Shown: piece by piece, positions 1 to 9,038 of the stretch
Layout of the letters: the number at the start of each line of letters is the position of its first letter
Position numbering within the stretch: the first letter of the stretch is position 1
NCBI RefSeq assembly: GCF_000720635.1
Contig: NZ_JOCF01000044.1
Span: 1-64,000, forward strand
DNA length: 64,000 nucleotides
Direction: 5' to 3'
Source of the DNA: Streptomyces sp. NRRL WC-3742
GTDB taxonomy: Bacteria > Actinomycetota > Actinomycetes > Streptomycetales > Streptomycetaceae
Notes under the pieces: generated by a model
What the model was told of the DNA's origin: nothing
Seen by the model: only the letters and a program-made list of their open reading frames with translations
The model's database searches: none
Translations under genes and position numbers: made by a program

Positions 1-1
1 C

Positions 2-130
2 GCCGCCTCCTACGCCGACCGCGTCGTCTTCCTCGCCGACGGCCGCATCGTCGACGAACTCCACCGGCCCACCGCCGACACCGTCCTGGACCGCATGCGC
101 CGCTTCGACGCCAAGGGCCGCACCAGCTGA
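2..130 (+). CDS. ABC transporter ATP-binding protein, C-terminal end (partial)
   Basis: Only the last 42 codons are in the window; the gene begins upstream. The tail reads AASYADRVVFLADGRIVDEL, the usual end of an ABC ATPase just after the H-loop (A..ADRV.f..dGrIv), followed by a short helix ending GRTS and TGA. The FtsX-type permease begins 56 bases downstream on the same strand, so the two very likely form a MacB/LolD-like exporter or antimicrobial-peptide transporter. Walker motifs are outside the window. Family is fairly sure, substrate unknown. Confidence 0.8.
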   Translation, partial: AASYADRVVFLADGRIVDELHRPTADTVLDRMRRFDAKGRTS

Positions 131-186
131 CAGCCCGCGCGACGCAAGCCGACGACCCCCGAGCACCCCAGGACTGACGCTCCCCC

Positions 187-2751
187 ATGTTCCGCACCGC
201 TTTGCGCACCGTACTGGCCCACAAGGGCCGACTGCTGATGACGACGCTCGCCGTCATGCTCGGCACCGCCTTCGTCGCGGGCACGCTCGTCTTCACCGAC
301 ACCCTCGGCAGCGCGCTCAGGACCCAGAGCGCCAAGAGCTACGCCGACATCGCCGTCACCGTCAGCGACCGCCAGGCCGTGGCCCGCGGCTACGACCACC
401 GCGGCGGCGCCGCCACCGGACCGACCCTCACCGAGGAGACCCGCCGCAAGGTCGCCGCCCTGCCCGGCGCCGCCGAGGCCCGCGGGGTCGTCAGCGGCTT
501 CGCCGGCATCGCCGACAGGAAGGGCGCCCTGATCGGCGACGGCTTCTCCACCACCGGCACCAACTACGTCCCGGGCGCCGACGGCACCGACCCGCGCTAC
601 CCGCTGGTCGAGGGCCGCGGCCCGAAGAACGCCGGCGAGGTGGCCCTCGACGCCAAAACCGCCGGAAAGGGCGGTTTCAAGGTCGGCGACACCGTCCGGG
701 TGGCCGTCAACGGCCCGGTCATGGAGCTGAAGCTCACCGGCGTCCTGCACACCAACGACCCCCGGGTGACGGCCGGCGGCTCCCTCGCCGCCTTCGACAC
801 CGCCACCGCCCAGAGGCTCTACCTCGGCCCCGGCCGCTTCGCCGAGCTGGACGTCAAGGCTTCCCCGGGCGCCGACGACTCCGCGCTGCTCGCCGCCGTC
901 GAGCAGGCCCTGCCGCAGGGCGACTCGATCGAGGCGCGCACCGGCCGCGAACTGGCCGACGAGCAGGACCGGATGATCGCGGAGGGCACCAAGTTCCTCA
1001 GCACCTTCCTGATGGGCTTCGCGGGCATCGCCCTGTTCGTCGGCGTGTTCATCATCGCCAACACCTTCACCATGCTCGTCGCCCAGCGCACCAGGGAACT
1101 GGCCCTGCTGCGCGCCGTCGGCGCCACCCGCCGCCAGGTCAGCCGCTCGGTGCGGGCCGAGGCGCTGCTGGTGGGCCTGGCCGCCTCGGTGACGGGCCTG
1201 CTCGCCGGAATCGGCATCGCCGCCGGGCTGCGGGCGCTGCTCAACGGCCCGATGGACGCCAACCTGCCCGACGGCCCGCTGATCGTCTCCCCGACCACGG
1301 TGATCGCCGCCGTCGCCGTGGGCGTGCTGGTGACGGTGCTGGCCGCCTGGCTGCCCGCCCGCCGCGCCTCCCGGATCGCCCCCGTCGCGGCGATGAGCTC
1401 GGCCGACCAGCCCGCCACCCACAGGAGCCTGGTGGTGCGCAACAGCCTGGGCCTGCTGTTCGGCCTGGCCGGGGCCACGGCCCTGGCGGCGGGCGTCACC
1501 GCCAAGGAGATCAAGCTCGTGGGCCTCGGCGCGGGCGCGCTGATGATCGGCGTGTTCGTGCTGACCCCGCTGCTCTCCCGCCCGCTGATCGCCCTGATCG
1601 CCCCGCTGCTGCGCGCCCTGTACGGGACCCCCGGCAAGCTCGCCCAGCAGAACGCCGTACGCAACCCGCGCCGCACCGCCGCCACCGCCTCGGCGCTGAC
1701 CATCGGCGTCACCCTGATCACCGCGCTCACCGTGCTCGGCGCCTCGGTGAACAAGGCCGTCGACGCCGCCACGGCGAGCGACCTCAGGGCCGACTACACG
1801 GTGGCCATGCAGAACGGCTCGATGCTGGCCCCCGACGTGGCCACGCAGATCGCCAAGGCCCCGGGCGTCACGGCGCTCAGCGCCGTGCGCGGGGTGTCCG
1901 TCCAGACCGCCCACAACGGCGGCGAGGACGAGTACCTGACGGCCGTGGACGCCGCGACCATCGACCAGGTCGCCAACGTCCAGGTCCGCGAGGGGTCGGC
2001 GGACGCCCTCAAGCAGGGCAAGCTGCTGGTCAGTTCGGGCCGCGCCGAGCAGCAGGGCTACCGCGTCGGCGACACCCTCGCCGTCACCTACCCTGACGGG
2101 AGCAGGGGCTCGCTGGTCATCGGCGGCGTCATGGAGGCCAACACCGCCCTCGCCGGCGTCCTCGCCCCCGAGTCCGTGGTCGGCCCGCACGCGGCGGAGG
2201 GCGACGGCCCCACCCGCGTCCTCGTCAAGGGCGCGCACGGCGCCACCGACGAGCTCAGGCAGGCGCTGCGCGACGCGACCGGCGGCAACCCGCTGATCGC
2301 CGTCAAGGGCGAGAAGGACATCAAGGCGGAGAACCGCAAGATGGTCACCGGCATCCTCAACATGATGTACGGCCTGCTCGGGATGTCCGTGGTGATCGCC
2401 GTCCTCGGCGTGGTCAACACCATGGCGATGTCGGTGTTCGAGCGCCGCCGCGAGATCGGCATGCTGCGCGCGATCGGCCTGGACCGCCGGGGCATCCGCC
2501 GCACGGTGCGGCTGGAGTCCCTGCTGATCGCCCTGTTCGGCGGGCTCGTCGGGGTCGGCCTCGGCATCGTGGTCGCCTGGGCGGGCGTGCGCACCCTGGC
2601 GGAGGACCTCAAGGACATCACCACCGTGGTGCCCCCGCTGCAGATCGCCGCCTACCTGCTGGTCGCGGCCCTGGTCGGCCTGCTGGCCGCGCTGTGGCCG
2701 GCCCACCGCGCGGCGCGGATGGAGATCCTGGGCGCCATCAGGAGCGAGTAG
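187..2751 (+). CDS. FtsX-family ABC transporter permease (854 aa)
   Basis: Membrane subunit of an ABC system of the MacB/FtsX/LolC superfamily. The protein has one N-terminal membrane helix (about 15-37), a periplasm-side domain, a first FtsX helix block (about 275-400), two central helices (about 420-470), another helix (about 500-520), a second extracellular domain, and a final three-helix FtsX block ending near the C-terminus. Both FtsX blocks carry the family signature RELALLRAVGATRRQV and RREIGMLRAIGLDRRG. This ten-helix, two-domain layout and length are normal for actinobacterial fused permeases. It follows an ATPase gene by 56 bases. Substrate is not evident; export of lipids or resistance to peptide antibiotics are common roles of the family. 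Confidence 0.93.
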   Translation: MFRTALRTVLAHKGRLLMTTLAVMLGTAFVAGTLVFTDTLGSALRTQSAKSYADIAVTVSDRQAVARGYDHRGGAATGPTLTEETRRKVAALPGAAEARGVVSGFAGIADRKGALIGDGFSTTGTNYVPGADGTDPRYPLVEGRGPKNAGEVALDAKTAGKGGFKVGDTVRVAVNGPVMELKLTGVLHTNDPRVTAGGSLAAFDTATAQRLYLGPGRFAELDVKASPGADDSALLAAVEQALPQGDSIEARTGRELADEQDRMIAEGTKFLSTFLMGFAGIALFVGVFIIANTFTMLVAQRTRELALLRAVGATRRQVSRSVRAEALLVGLAASVTGLLAGIGIAAGLRALLNGPMDANLPDGPLIVSPTTVIAAVAVGVLVTVLAAWLPARRASRIAPVAAMSSADQPATHRSLVVRNSLGLLFGLAGATALAAGVTAKEIKLVGLGAGALMIGVFVLTPLLSRPLIALIAPLLRALYGTPGKLAQQNAVRNPRRTAATASALTIGVTLITALTVLGASVNKAVDAATASDLRADYTVAMQNGSMLAPDVATQIAKAPGVTALSAVRGVSVQTAHNGGEDEYLTAVDAATIDQVANVQVREGSADALKQGKLLVSSGRAEQQGYRVGDTLAVTYPDGSRGSLVIGGVMEANTALAGVLAPESVVGPHAAEGDGPTRVLVKGAHGATDELRQALRDATGGNPLIAVKGEKDIKAENRKMVTGILNMMYGLLGMSVVIAVLGVVNTMAMSVFERRREIGMLRAIGLDRRGIRRTVRLESLLIALFGGLVGVGLGIVVAWAGVRTLAEDLKDITTVVPPLQIAAYLLVAALVGLLAALWPAHRAARMEILGAIRSE

Positions 2752-2768
2752 CACCCCCGGCCCCTCAA

Positions 2769-2812
2769 CGCGAACGCCCCGCCCGGCAGTTGCACCGGGC
2801 GGGGCGTTCGCG
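2769..2812. terminator. Bidirectional terminator hairpin
   Basis: A perfect 18-bp inverted repeat (2769-2786 and 2795-2812) with an 8-base loop lies between two convergent genes, the FtsX permease ending at 2751 and efeU ending at 2833. There is no U-run, as usual for high-GC actinomycetes. It can serve both strands. Confidence 0.9.
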
Positions 2813-2832
2813 TGCTGTGTGGGGGGCTCGGC

Positions 2833-3696
2833 TCAGGCGGCCGGCTTGGCGTCGACGGGCTGGGCGGGCTTGGCCGACTTGGCCTTTCCGCCGCCGAGGA
2901 GGCCGAAGAAGCCGAAGAAGACGGCCAGCGTCGGCACCAGGTAGAGCAGCCAGACGACCAGCTGCAGCACCGTCGGGTCGGGCTGGAAGTTGAACACGCC
3001 CTTGAGCAGCGTCCCGTACCAGCTGTCCTTCGGGATGGTGCTGGAGATGTCGAAGGCCGTCGAGTGCAGGCCCGGCAGCCAGCCGGCCTCCTGGAGGTCG
3101 TGCACGCCGTACGCGAGCACGCCTGCGGCGACCACGACCAGCATCGCGCCGGTCCAGGTGAAGAACTTCGCCAGGTTGATCTTCAGCGCGCCCCGGTAGA
3201 ACAGCCAGCCGAGCACCATCGAGGTGAGCAGGCCCAGTGCCGCGCCGACCAGCGGGTTCCAGCCGTCGTCGGTGGCCTGCACCGCGGACCAGATGAACAG
3301 CGCCGTCTCCAGCCCCTCCCGGCCGACGGCCAGGAAGGAGGTGACCACCAGGGCCGTGGTGCCCATCGCGAGCGCCGCGTCCAGCTTGCCGTGCAGCTCG
3401 GTCTTCAGGTGGCGGGCGGTGCGGCGCATCCAGAAGACCATCCAGGTCACCAGGCCGACGGAGATGATCGACAGCGAGCCGCCGAGCGCCTCCTGCGCCT
3501 CGAAGGTGAGCTGCGAGGAGCCGAACTGCAGCACCGCGCCGAAGGCCATGGAGAGCACCACGGCCGAGCCGACGCCGAGCCACACGGGTGGCAGCTTGTC
3601 CCGGCGGCCGGTCTTGACCAGGTAGGCGATCAGGATGCAGACGACCAGGCTGGCTTCGAGACCTTCGCGCAGGCCGATCAGGTAGTTGCCGAACAC
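2833..3696 (-). CDS. efeU: EfeU/FTR1-type iron permease
   Basis: Membrane permease of the EfeUOB (YcdNOB) iron-uptake system, homologous to yeast Ftr1. The 287-residue protein is multi-helix and shows the two diagnostic REGLE motifs: REGLEASLVV near the N-terminus and REGLETALFIW in the middle, whose Glu residues coordinate iron during transport. The start is a GTG at 3696 with GAGGAG six bases upstream. It is the last gene of the order efeO-efeB-efeU, 45 bases after efeB. Assignment is strong because all three partners are adjacent. Confidence 0.95.
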   Translation of the reverse strand: MFGNYLIGLREGLEASLVVCILIAYLVKTGRRDKLPPVWLGVGSAVVLSMAFGAVLQFGSSQLTFEAQEALGGSLSIISVGLVTWMVFWMRRTARHLKTELHGKLDAALAMGTTALVVTSFLAVGREGLETALFIWSAVQATDDGWNPLVGAALGLLTSMVLGWLFYRGALKINLAKFFTWTGAMLVVVAAGVLAYGVHDLQEAGWLPGLHSTAFDISSTIPKDSWYGTLLKGVFNFQPDPTVLQLVVWLLYLVPTLAVFFGFFGLLGGGKAKSAKPAQPVDAKPAA

Positions 3697-3741
3697 GGCT
3701 TACTCCTCGGGGTGGTGGGGGTGGGCGGGATCAACCCGGGA

Positions 3742-5028
3742 TCAGCCGAAGAGGGCCTGGCCCCACCACTCCCCCGGCTTGCGGACGCCGGCCGGGCAGG
3801 CGAAGTGGGCGGAGCCGACGTGCTGGATGTACTCGTTGAGCTTGTCGCTGCCCGCGAGCCGCTGCTGCAGCGGGACGAACGCCTTGCGGGTGTCGCGCTG
3901 GTAGGCGAGGAAGAACAGGCCCGCGTCGAGGCGGCCGAGGCCGTCCGTGCCGTCGGTGAAGGAGAAGCCGCGGCGCAGGATCATCAGGCCGCCGTTGGCG
4001 TCCGGGTGGGCCAGGGCCACGTGGGAGGCGGCGGGCATCGCCTTCAGGTCGGGGGCGTCGTGCTCCTTGGCCTTGCCGTACGGGGCGCCCTCGCCCTTGG
4101 TGCGGCCGAAGACGTCCTCCTGCTCCTTGAGCGCGGTGCGGTCCCAGGTCTCGATGTGCATCCGGATGCGCCGGGCGACGAGGTAGGAGCCGCCGGTCAT
4201 CCAGTCCGCGCCGTCGCCGGGGGCGGCCCAGACGTGCTCGCCGAGCTTGGCGTCGTCGGTGCCGGCGATGTTGTGGGTGCCGTCCTTGAAGCCCATCAGG
4301 TTGCGCGGGGTCTGCGCGTCCGGGGTGGTGGAGGAGGTCTTGCCGAAGCCGAGCTGGGACCAGCGGATGCTGACGGTGCCCATGCCGATGCGGGCCAGGT
4401 TGCGGATGGCGTGCACGGCCACCTGCGGGTCGTCGGCGCACGCCTGGACGCAGATGTCGCCGCCGCTGCGCTGCGGGTCGAGCTTGTCGCCCTTGAAGGT
4501 CGGCAGGTCGATCAGCGCCTCGGGCCGCTTGGCCTTGAGGCCGAAGCGGTCCACGCCGTCCTTCTCGAACAGGCCGGGGCCGAAGCCGATGGTGAGGGTG
4601 AGCCGGGAGGCGGGCAGGCCCAGGGCCTCGCCGGTGTCGTCCGGGGGCGCCTCGGGCAGTCCGGTCGCGGCGCCGCTGCCGACCTCGCGGCCGCCGGTCA
4701 TCGCGGCGGCGGCCTTCGTCCACTCCTTGAGCATCTTCACCAGGGCGTCCTTGGTGGCGCGCTCGGAGACGTCGAAGGCGGCGAAGTGCAGCCGGTCCTG
4801 GACGGGCGTGGCGATGCCGGCCTGGTGCTCGCCGTAGAAGGGCACCTCCGCGGCGGTCGGCGCGGCGGCGGCCGCCGGGGCCGGGTCGTCCTGGCGGGTG
4901 GCGGCGGCGACGGAGCCCACGGCGGCGGCGCCGAGCGCGACTCCCGCTCCGGCCCAGCCGATGACGGCTCGGCGGCTGACGGCGCTGCCGGCCGACGACT
5001 GGTTCTGCTGCTCGTTCTCGGCGTCCAT
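3742..5028 (-). CDS. efeB: EfeB: Tat-exported Dyp-type haem peroxidase
   Basis: Deferrochelatase/peroxidase of the Efe system, a DyP-type haem peroxidase acting outside the membrane. The 428-residue protein has a twin-arginine signal (SRRAVIGWAG, about residues 18-27, followed by an Ala-rich hydrophobic stretch) and the DyP signature GFKDGTHN (GxxDG with the catalytic Asp). It lies between efeO and efeU on the same strand. In the family it oxidises Fe(II) or handles haem so that iron can enter through EfeU with EfeO. The ATG at 5028 has only a weak ribosome-binding site, consistent with being internal to an operon. Confidence 0.94.
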   Translation of the reverse strand: MDAENEQQNQSSAGSAVSRRAVIGWAGAGVALGAAAVGSVAAATRQDDPAPAAAAAPTAAEVPFYGEHQAGIATPVQDRLHFAAFDVSERATKDALVKMLKEWTKAAAAMTGGREVGSGAATGLPEAPPDDTGEALGLPASRLTLTIGFGPGLFEKDGVDRFGLKAKRPEALIDLPTFKGDKLDPQRSGGDICVQACADDPQVAVHAIRNLARIGMGTVSIRWSQLGFGKTSSTTPDAQTPRNLMGFKDGTHNIAGTDDAKLGEHVWAAPGDGADWMTGGSYLVARRIRMHIETWDRTALKEQEDVFGRTKGEGAPYGKAKEHDAPDLKAMPAASHVALAHPDANGGLMILRRGFSFTDGTDGLGRLDAGLFFLAYQRDTRKAFVPLQQRLAGSDKLNEYIQHVGSAHFACPAGVRKPGEWWGQALFG

Positions 5029-5144
5029 CGGCGGGCCGGACCCTTCTCGTTCTGCTGGTTGTTACTGGACCCGCCGAGGCCGTGGCGCCCCGGTTCGGGC
5101 GGCCACGGCTTCGGTGGGGTGGGACTACTCGGTTACCGAGTCGG

Positions 5145-6299
5145 CTACTTGACGACCACGGCGGCGGCCAGCTTCGACAGCGGCTCACCGAGGGAGTTGA
5201 CCGCGTCGGAGAAGGTCTTGCGCTCGGCCTCGGTGACCTTGTCGTAGGAGGTGAAGGTGCCGTCCGCCTGCTTGTACTTGGCGAGCAGGGCGTTGATGGC
5301 GGCGAACTCGGAGTCCAGGGTCTTGGCGAGCTCCGCGTCCTTGGCCGAGGCGACGGGCTTGAGCAGCTCGTACGCCTTCAGCGCGCCCTCGACGTTGGCC
5401 TGGAAGTCGGCCAGGTCGGTGTGGCTGTAGCGGTCCTCCTCGCCGGTGATCTTGTTGGTGGCGACCTCGTCCAGCAGCTCCTTGGCGCCGTTGGCCATGC
5501 TGGTCGCGGTGATCTCGGCGGAGGGGATCTTCTTCTGCCAGTCCTTCAGGTCGTTGACCAGCTGGTCGGCGAGGGTCTTCTCCTCGTCGCCGATCCTGCC
5601 GTCGGCCCACAGGGCCTTCTCCAGGCGGTGCCAGCCCGTCCACGGCTTGCCCTGCTCGACCTTGTCCTCGCGGGTGTCGGTCTTCGGGTCCACGTCGCCG
5701 AAGCTCTCGGCGACGGGCTCGGTGCGCTCCCAGCCGGTGCGCGAGGGGGCGTAGAGGGACTTGGCCTTCTCCACGTCGCCGGCCTTGATCGCCCCGGCGA
5801 AGGACTCGACGGCCGGGACGGTGGCGTCGGCCTGCTCCTGGGCGTACTTGCGGTAGGCGTCGACGGCGGCGGTCAGCCGCGGGTCGGCCGCGGCGGCGCT
5901 GCCGCTCTCGCCGCCGGTGACGGTGATCTTCTGGCGGATGCCGTCGCCGACCATGCCGGGCTTGCAGGCGATCTCGTACGAGCCGGCCTTGATCTCGGCG
6001 TTGATGCTCGCCTTGGTGCCGGGGCCGATGTTCTCGCGCTCGGTGACGATCTTGTCGCCCTCGCCGTAGACGTAGACCTCGGTGGTCTTGGAGCCCTTGT
6101 TGGCGATGTCCAGGACGACGTGGCCGGCCGGGAAGCTGGTCCTGGACACCTCGCAGGCGGTGTCGGTCGCGTTCACCTTGACCGCGTCCGCGTCGCCGCC
6201 GGCCTTGTCGTCCTTCTTGGCGGAGCAGCCGGACAGGGCGGCGGTCGCCACGGCGAGGGAGAGCAGCACGGCTGCGGCGGAACGACGGCGGGCGGACAT
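5145..6299 (-). CDS. efeO: EfeO: iron-binding lipoprotein with cupredoxin and M75 domains
   Basis: Extracytoplasmic component of EfeUOB. The start is taken at 6299 because MSARRRSAAAVLLSL leads into a lipoprotein signal with lipobox LSGC, and GGAG sits five bases upstream; longer reading upstream would run through the iron-box region. After the lipid Cys comes a cupredoxin-like domain (about residues 35-135) and then the imelysin/M75-like helical domain with the HxxE metal motif (HRLEKALW). It is first in the efeO-efeB-efeU operon, with two iron-box-like sites 74-112 bases upstream, so iron repression by a DtxR/DmdR-type regulator is expected. Confidence 0.93.
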   Translation of the reverse strand: MSARRRSAAAVLLSLAVATAALSGCSAKKDDKAGGDADAVKVNATDTACEVSRTSFPAGHVVLDIANKGSKTTEVYVYGEGDKIVTERENIGPGTKASINAEIKAGSYEIACKPGMVGDGIRQKITVTGGESGSAAAADPRLTAAVDAYRKYAQEQADATVPAVESFAGAIKAGDVEKAKSLYAPSRTGWERTEPVAESFGDVDPKTDTREDKVEQGKPWTGWHRLEKALWADGRIGDEEKTLADQLVNDLKDWQKKIPSAEITATSMANGAKELLDEVATNKITGEEDRYSHTDLADFQANVEGALKAYELLKPVASAKDAELAKTLDSEFAAINALLAKYKQADGTFTSYDKVTEAERKTFSDAVNSLGEPLSKLAAAVVVK

Positions 6300-6372
6300 G
6301 CGGGCTCCAACGGAAAAGGGCAGGGGGGTGCCTCGATGGCGCGGGACTCCGGGCGGGTCGGCGTTCCGCGAT

Positions 6373-6391
6373 TTAGCTGAGGCATACCTTA
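6373..6391 (-). promoter_or_regulatory. Iron box (DtxR/IdeR/DmdR-type operator) before efeO
   Basis: The 19-mer TTAGCTGAGGCATACCTTA matches the classical iron-box consensus TTAGGTTAGGCTCACCTAA at 14 of 19 positions. It lies 74 bases upstream of the efeO start, where a repressor would block the promoter. The match is by eye; binding is inferred. Confidence 0.75.
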
Positions 6392-6392
6392 C

Positions 6393-6411
6393 GTAGGGAT
6401 GCCTCACCTTC
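6393..6411 (-). promoter_or_regulatory. Second, weaker iron-box-like site
   Basis: Read on the minus strand this 19-mer begins GAAGGTGAGGCAT and matches the iron-box consensus at about 12 of 19 positions. It abuts the stronger box with centres 20 bases apart, about two helical turns, so two repressor dimers could sit on the same face. Confidence 0.45.
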
Positions 6412-6431
6412 GAAACCCACCCCCCTGACCG

Positions 6432-7241
6432 TTACCTCTCCGGCATCCGCCGGGCGGCGGCCCGGGCCGTCCAGCGGCCCTCGTGGCGGCTGATGCGGAT
6501 CGGGTGGCCGAAGGTCTCGCTGATCAGCTCCGTGGTCATCACCTCGTCCACCGGTCCGGCGGCCACGCACTCGCCGCCGCGCAGCAGCAGGGCGTGGGTG
6601 GTGCTCTCGGGCAGCTCCTCCAGGTGGTGGGTGACCAGCACGCTGGCCAGCTCGGGGTGCTGGTGGCGCAGCAGGTCGAGGCTGTCCAGCAGCAGTTCGC
6701 GGGCGGTGAGGTCCAGGCCCGTGGCGGGTTCGTCGAGCAGCAGCAGCCGGGGGCTGGGCATCAGGGCGCGGGCGATCAGGGCCCGGCCGCGCTCGCCCTG
6801 GGAGAGGGTGGTCCAGGGGGCGTCGGCCATCGCGGCCATGCCGAGCGTCCCGATGAGCAGTTCGGCGCGCTCGACGGCCTCGGGGGCGGGCTTGCGGTGC
6901 AGGTCGGGCTCGATGGTGCCGGCGTACCCGGTGAGCACCACCTCCCGTACGGTCAGCGGCGAGCGCAGCGGGTGGCGGGGGTTGACGTGCCCGAGGTGGG
7001 CGCGCAGTTCGCGGATGTCGACCCGGCCGAGGCGGTGGCCCAGCACGTCGACCTCGCCGCGGGTGGGGTGGGAGACGGCGCCGAGCAGGGCGAGCAGCGT
7101 GGACTTGCCGGCGCCGTTGGGGCCGAGCAGGGCCCAGTGCTCGCCGGGGTCGATGCTCAGGGTGATCCCGCGCAGCAGGTGGCGCCCGTCGCGGACGACG
7201 TCGACGTCACGGGTGCGCAGCAGGGGGGAGAGCGAGCTCAT
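6432..7241 (-). CDS. Stand-alone ABC transporter ATP-binding protein
   Basis: Cytoplasmic ABC ATPase of 269 residues. Walker A is GPNGAGKST, the signature is LSQGERGRALIARALM, Walker B is LLLLDEP and the switch is VTHHLEE. The start is taken at the ATG at 7241 (MSSLSPLL); a TTG 15 bases further up is less likely. No permease or binding protein lies next to it: the upstream gene is a divergent protease and the downstream neighbour is the efe operon. It may work with a permease elsewhere. Adjacency to the iron operon suggests but does not show a metal-related role. Confidence 0.85.
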   Translation of the reverse strand: MSSLSPLLRTRDVDVVRDGRHLLRGITLSIDPGEHWALLGPNGAGKSTLLALLGAVSHPTRGEVDVLGHRLGRVDIRELRAHLGHVNPRHPLRSPLTVREVVLTGYAGTIEPDLHRKPAPEAVERAELLIGTLGMAAMADAPWTTLSQGERGRALIARALMPSPRLLLLDEPATGLDLTARELLLDSLDLLRHQHPELASVLVTHHLEELPESTTHALLLRGGECVAAGPVDEVMTTELISETFGHPIRISRHEGRWTARAAARRMPER

Positions 7242-7346
7242 AGGTGCACCGTACAACCGCCGGGTTCGCGGCCGCTCGGGGTCCTGCTGAAAACCGATCA
7301 GCTGGTGGTTAGTTACCGATCACTTTTGATTTGAGCAGGACACGAC

Positions 7347-7376
7347 TTGGCAAAGTTATGACCTTTCCTCTAGCTG
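7347..7376 (+). promoter_or_regulatory. Candidate promoter of the M4 protease gene
   Basis: TTGGCA at 7347-7352, an 18-base spacer and TAGCTG at 7371-7376 resemble a vegetative -35/-10 pair, about 70 bases before the GTG start at 7446. Position is plausible; the -10 is imperfect. Confidence 0.4.
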
Positions 7377-7379
7377 CTC

Positions 7380-7391
7380 GTGACCGGTCAC
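7380..7391. promoter_or_regulatory. Perfect 12-bp palindrome, candidate operator
   Basis: GTGACCGGTCAC is a perfect palindrome placed just after the candidate -10 element of the M4 protease gene, where it would cover the transcription start. It could bind a repressor. No regulator is identified for it. Confidence 0.4.
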
Positions 7392-7445
7392 CGTCAATCT
7401 CTTCGCAGCTCTACTCCCTGCATCTCCACCCCACTTGGAGCCTGC

Positions 7446-9038
7446 GTGACCCCCACCACCTCCCTGCGGCGTGCCCGCACGGCGGCCGCCGTCGCCGTCG
7501 TCGCCGCCCTCGCAGCCGTGACCGTCCCCGCCACCACCGCCTCCGCCGCGCCCGGCATGCGCGAGGCCGCGATAGCCAAGGCCCGCGCCAACGTCGCCCG
7601 CAACGCCGGGGTGTTCGGCTTCGGCGCGGGCCAGGACCTCGTCCTCAAGGACGTCGTCCTCGACGCGGACGGCGCCTCCCACGTCCGCTTCGACCGCACC
7701 TACCAGGGCCTTCCCGTCGTCGGCGGCGACCTGGTCGTCCATCAGGACGGGCGCGGCCGCCTCAAGGACAGCACCCGCGCCGCCGCCCACGAGCCCGCCG
7801 TCGCCTCCACCGTCCCCAAGGTGCCCGCGCGGACCGGCGCCGCCGACGCCCTCACGGCCGCCCCCGGCGTCCGGGACGCCGTCAGCAGCCCCGAACTCGT
7901 CGTCTGGGCCGCCGACGGCACGCCCCGCCTGGCCTGGCGCACCACCGTCGAGGGCACCGGCGAACACGGCCAGCCCGCCGGCCGGGTCGTCGTCACCGAC
8001 GCCACCACCGGCGAGCAGATCGAGGCGTACGACGCCGAGCACCAGGCCACCGGAACCGGGAACTCCGAGTACACCGGCACGGTCACCGTCGACACCACCC
8101 CGGTCTCCGGCGGCTACACCCTCAAGGACCCGGTCCGCGGCCACGTCACCAAGGACGCCCGCAACGCCTCCGCGAACTCCCTCAACTCCGGCTCCGGCAC
8201 GGCCTTCACCAGCGCCACCAACGTCTGGGGCGACGGGCGGAAGTTCTCCACCGACCGCTCCACCGCCGCCGTCGACGCCCACGCCAACACCGCCTGGACG
8301 TACGACTACTACAAGAACGTCCACGGCCGAAACGGCATCAAGAACGACGGCAAGGGCGCCACCGTCTTCGTCCACGTCGGCACCAACTGGGACAACGCCC
8401 AGTGGTCCGACGCCTGCTTCTGCATGATGACCGGCGACGGCAACGGCACCACCGACCCCGAACAGGTCGACCTCGACACCATGGGCCACGAGATGACCCA
8501 CGGCGTCACCAGCGCCACCGCCAACCTGCGCTACAGCGGCGAGTCCGGCGGCCTCAACGAGTCGACCAGCGACATCTTCGGCACCATGGTCGAGTGGTAC
8601 GCGGGCAACTCCATCGACAAGGGCGACTACCTGTTCAGCGACCAGTCCACCCCGCCGTGGCTGCGCCGCTTCGACAAGCCCTCCCTCGACGGCCGCTCGG
8701 CCGACTGCTGGAGCAGCTCCGTCGGCAAGCTCGACGTCCACAACTCCTCCGGCGTCGGCAACCACTGGTTCTACCTCGCCAGCGAGGGCAGCGGCACCAA
8801 GACCGTCAACGGCGTCACCTACAACAGCCCCACCTGCAACGGCTCCTCGACGGCGGGCATCGGCAACCAGAAGGTCGCCAAGATCTGGTACCGCGCGCTG
8901 ACCGTCTACATGACCTCCACGACGAACTACAAGGGCGCCCGCGCCGCCTCCCTCAACGCCGCCCGGGACCTGTACGGCTCCGGCAGCGCCGAGTACGCCG
9001 CCGTGGCGGCGGCGTGGAGCGCGGTCAACGTCAACTAG
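7446..9038 (+). CDS. Secreted M4 (thermolysin-family) zinc metallopeptidase
   Basis: Extracellular neutral protease. The chosen GTG start at 7446 has GGAG five bases upstream and opens directly into a Sec signal peptide (VTPTTSLRRARTAAA..., cleavage near ASAAPG). An FTP/PepSY propeptide follows. The catalytic domain has HEMTH at residues 348-352 and the third zinc ligand Glu372 in GGLNESTSD; the C-terminal domain carries the catalytic His region (VHNSSGVGNHWFY). At 530 residues it has the usual length of a prepro-enzyme. It is preceded by a candidate promoter and palindrome, and its stop overlaps by four bases that of the convergent gene. Confidence 0.95.
   Translation: MTPTTSLRRARTAAAVAVVAALAAVTVPATTASAAPGMREAAIAKARANVARNAGVFGFGAGQDLVLKDVVLDADGASHVRFDRTYQGLPVVGGDLVVHQDGRGRLKDSTRAAAHEPAVASTVPKVPARTGAADALTAAPGVRDAVSSPELVVWAADGTPRLAWRTTVEGTGEHGQPAGRVVVTDATTGEQIEAYDAEHQATGTGNSEYTGTVTVDTTPVSGGYTLKDPVRGHVTKDARNASANSLNSGSGTAFTSATNVWGDGRKFSTDRSTAAVDAHANTAWTYDYYKNVHGRNGIKNDGKGATVFVHVGTNWDNAQWSDACFCMMTGDGNGTTDPEQVDLDTMGHEMTHGVTSATANLRYSGESGGLNESTSDIFGTMVEWYAGNSIDKGDYLFSDQSTPPWLRRFDKPSLDGRSADCWSSSVGKLDVHNSSGVGNHWFYLASEGSGTKTVNGVTYNSPTCNGSSTAGIGNQKVAKIWYRALTVYMTSTTNYKGARAASLNAARDLYGSGSAEYAAVAAAWSAVNVN

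Noticed and set aside
10..2754. Long minus-strand ORF opposite the FtsX permease
   Set aside because: It is the antisense of a strongly coding permease; the protein is Gln/Arg/Gly-rich without domains, typical of shadow frames in very high-GC DNA.
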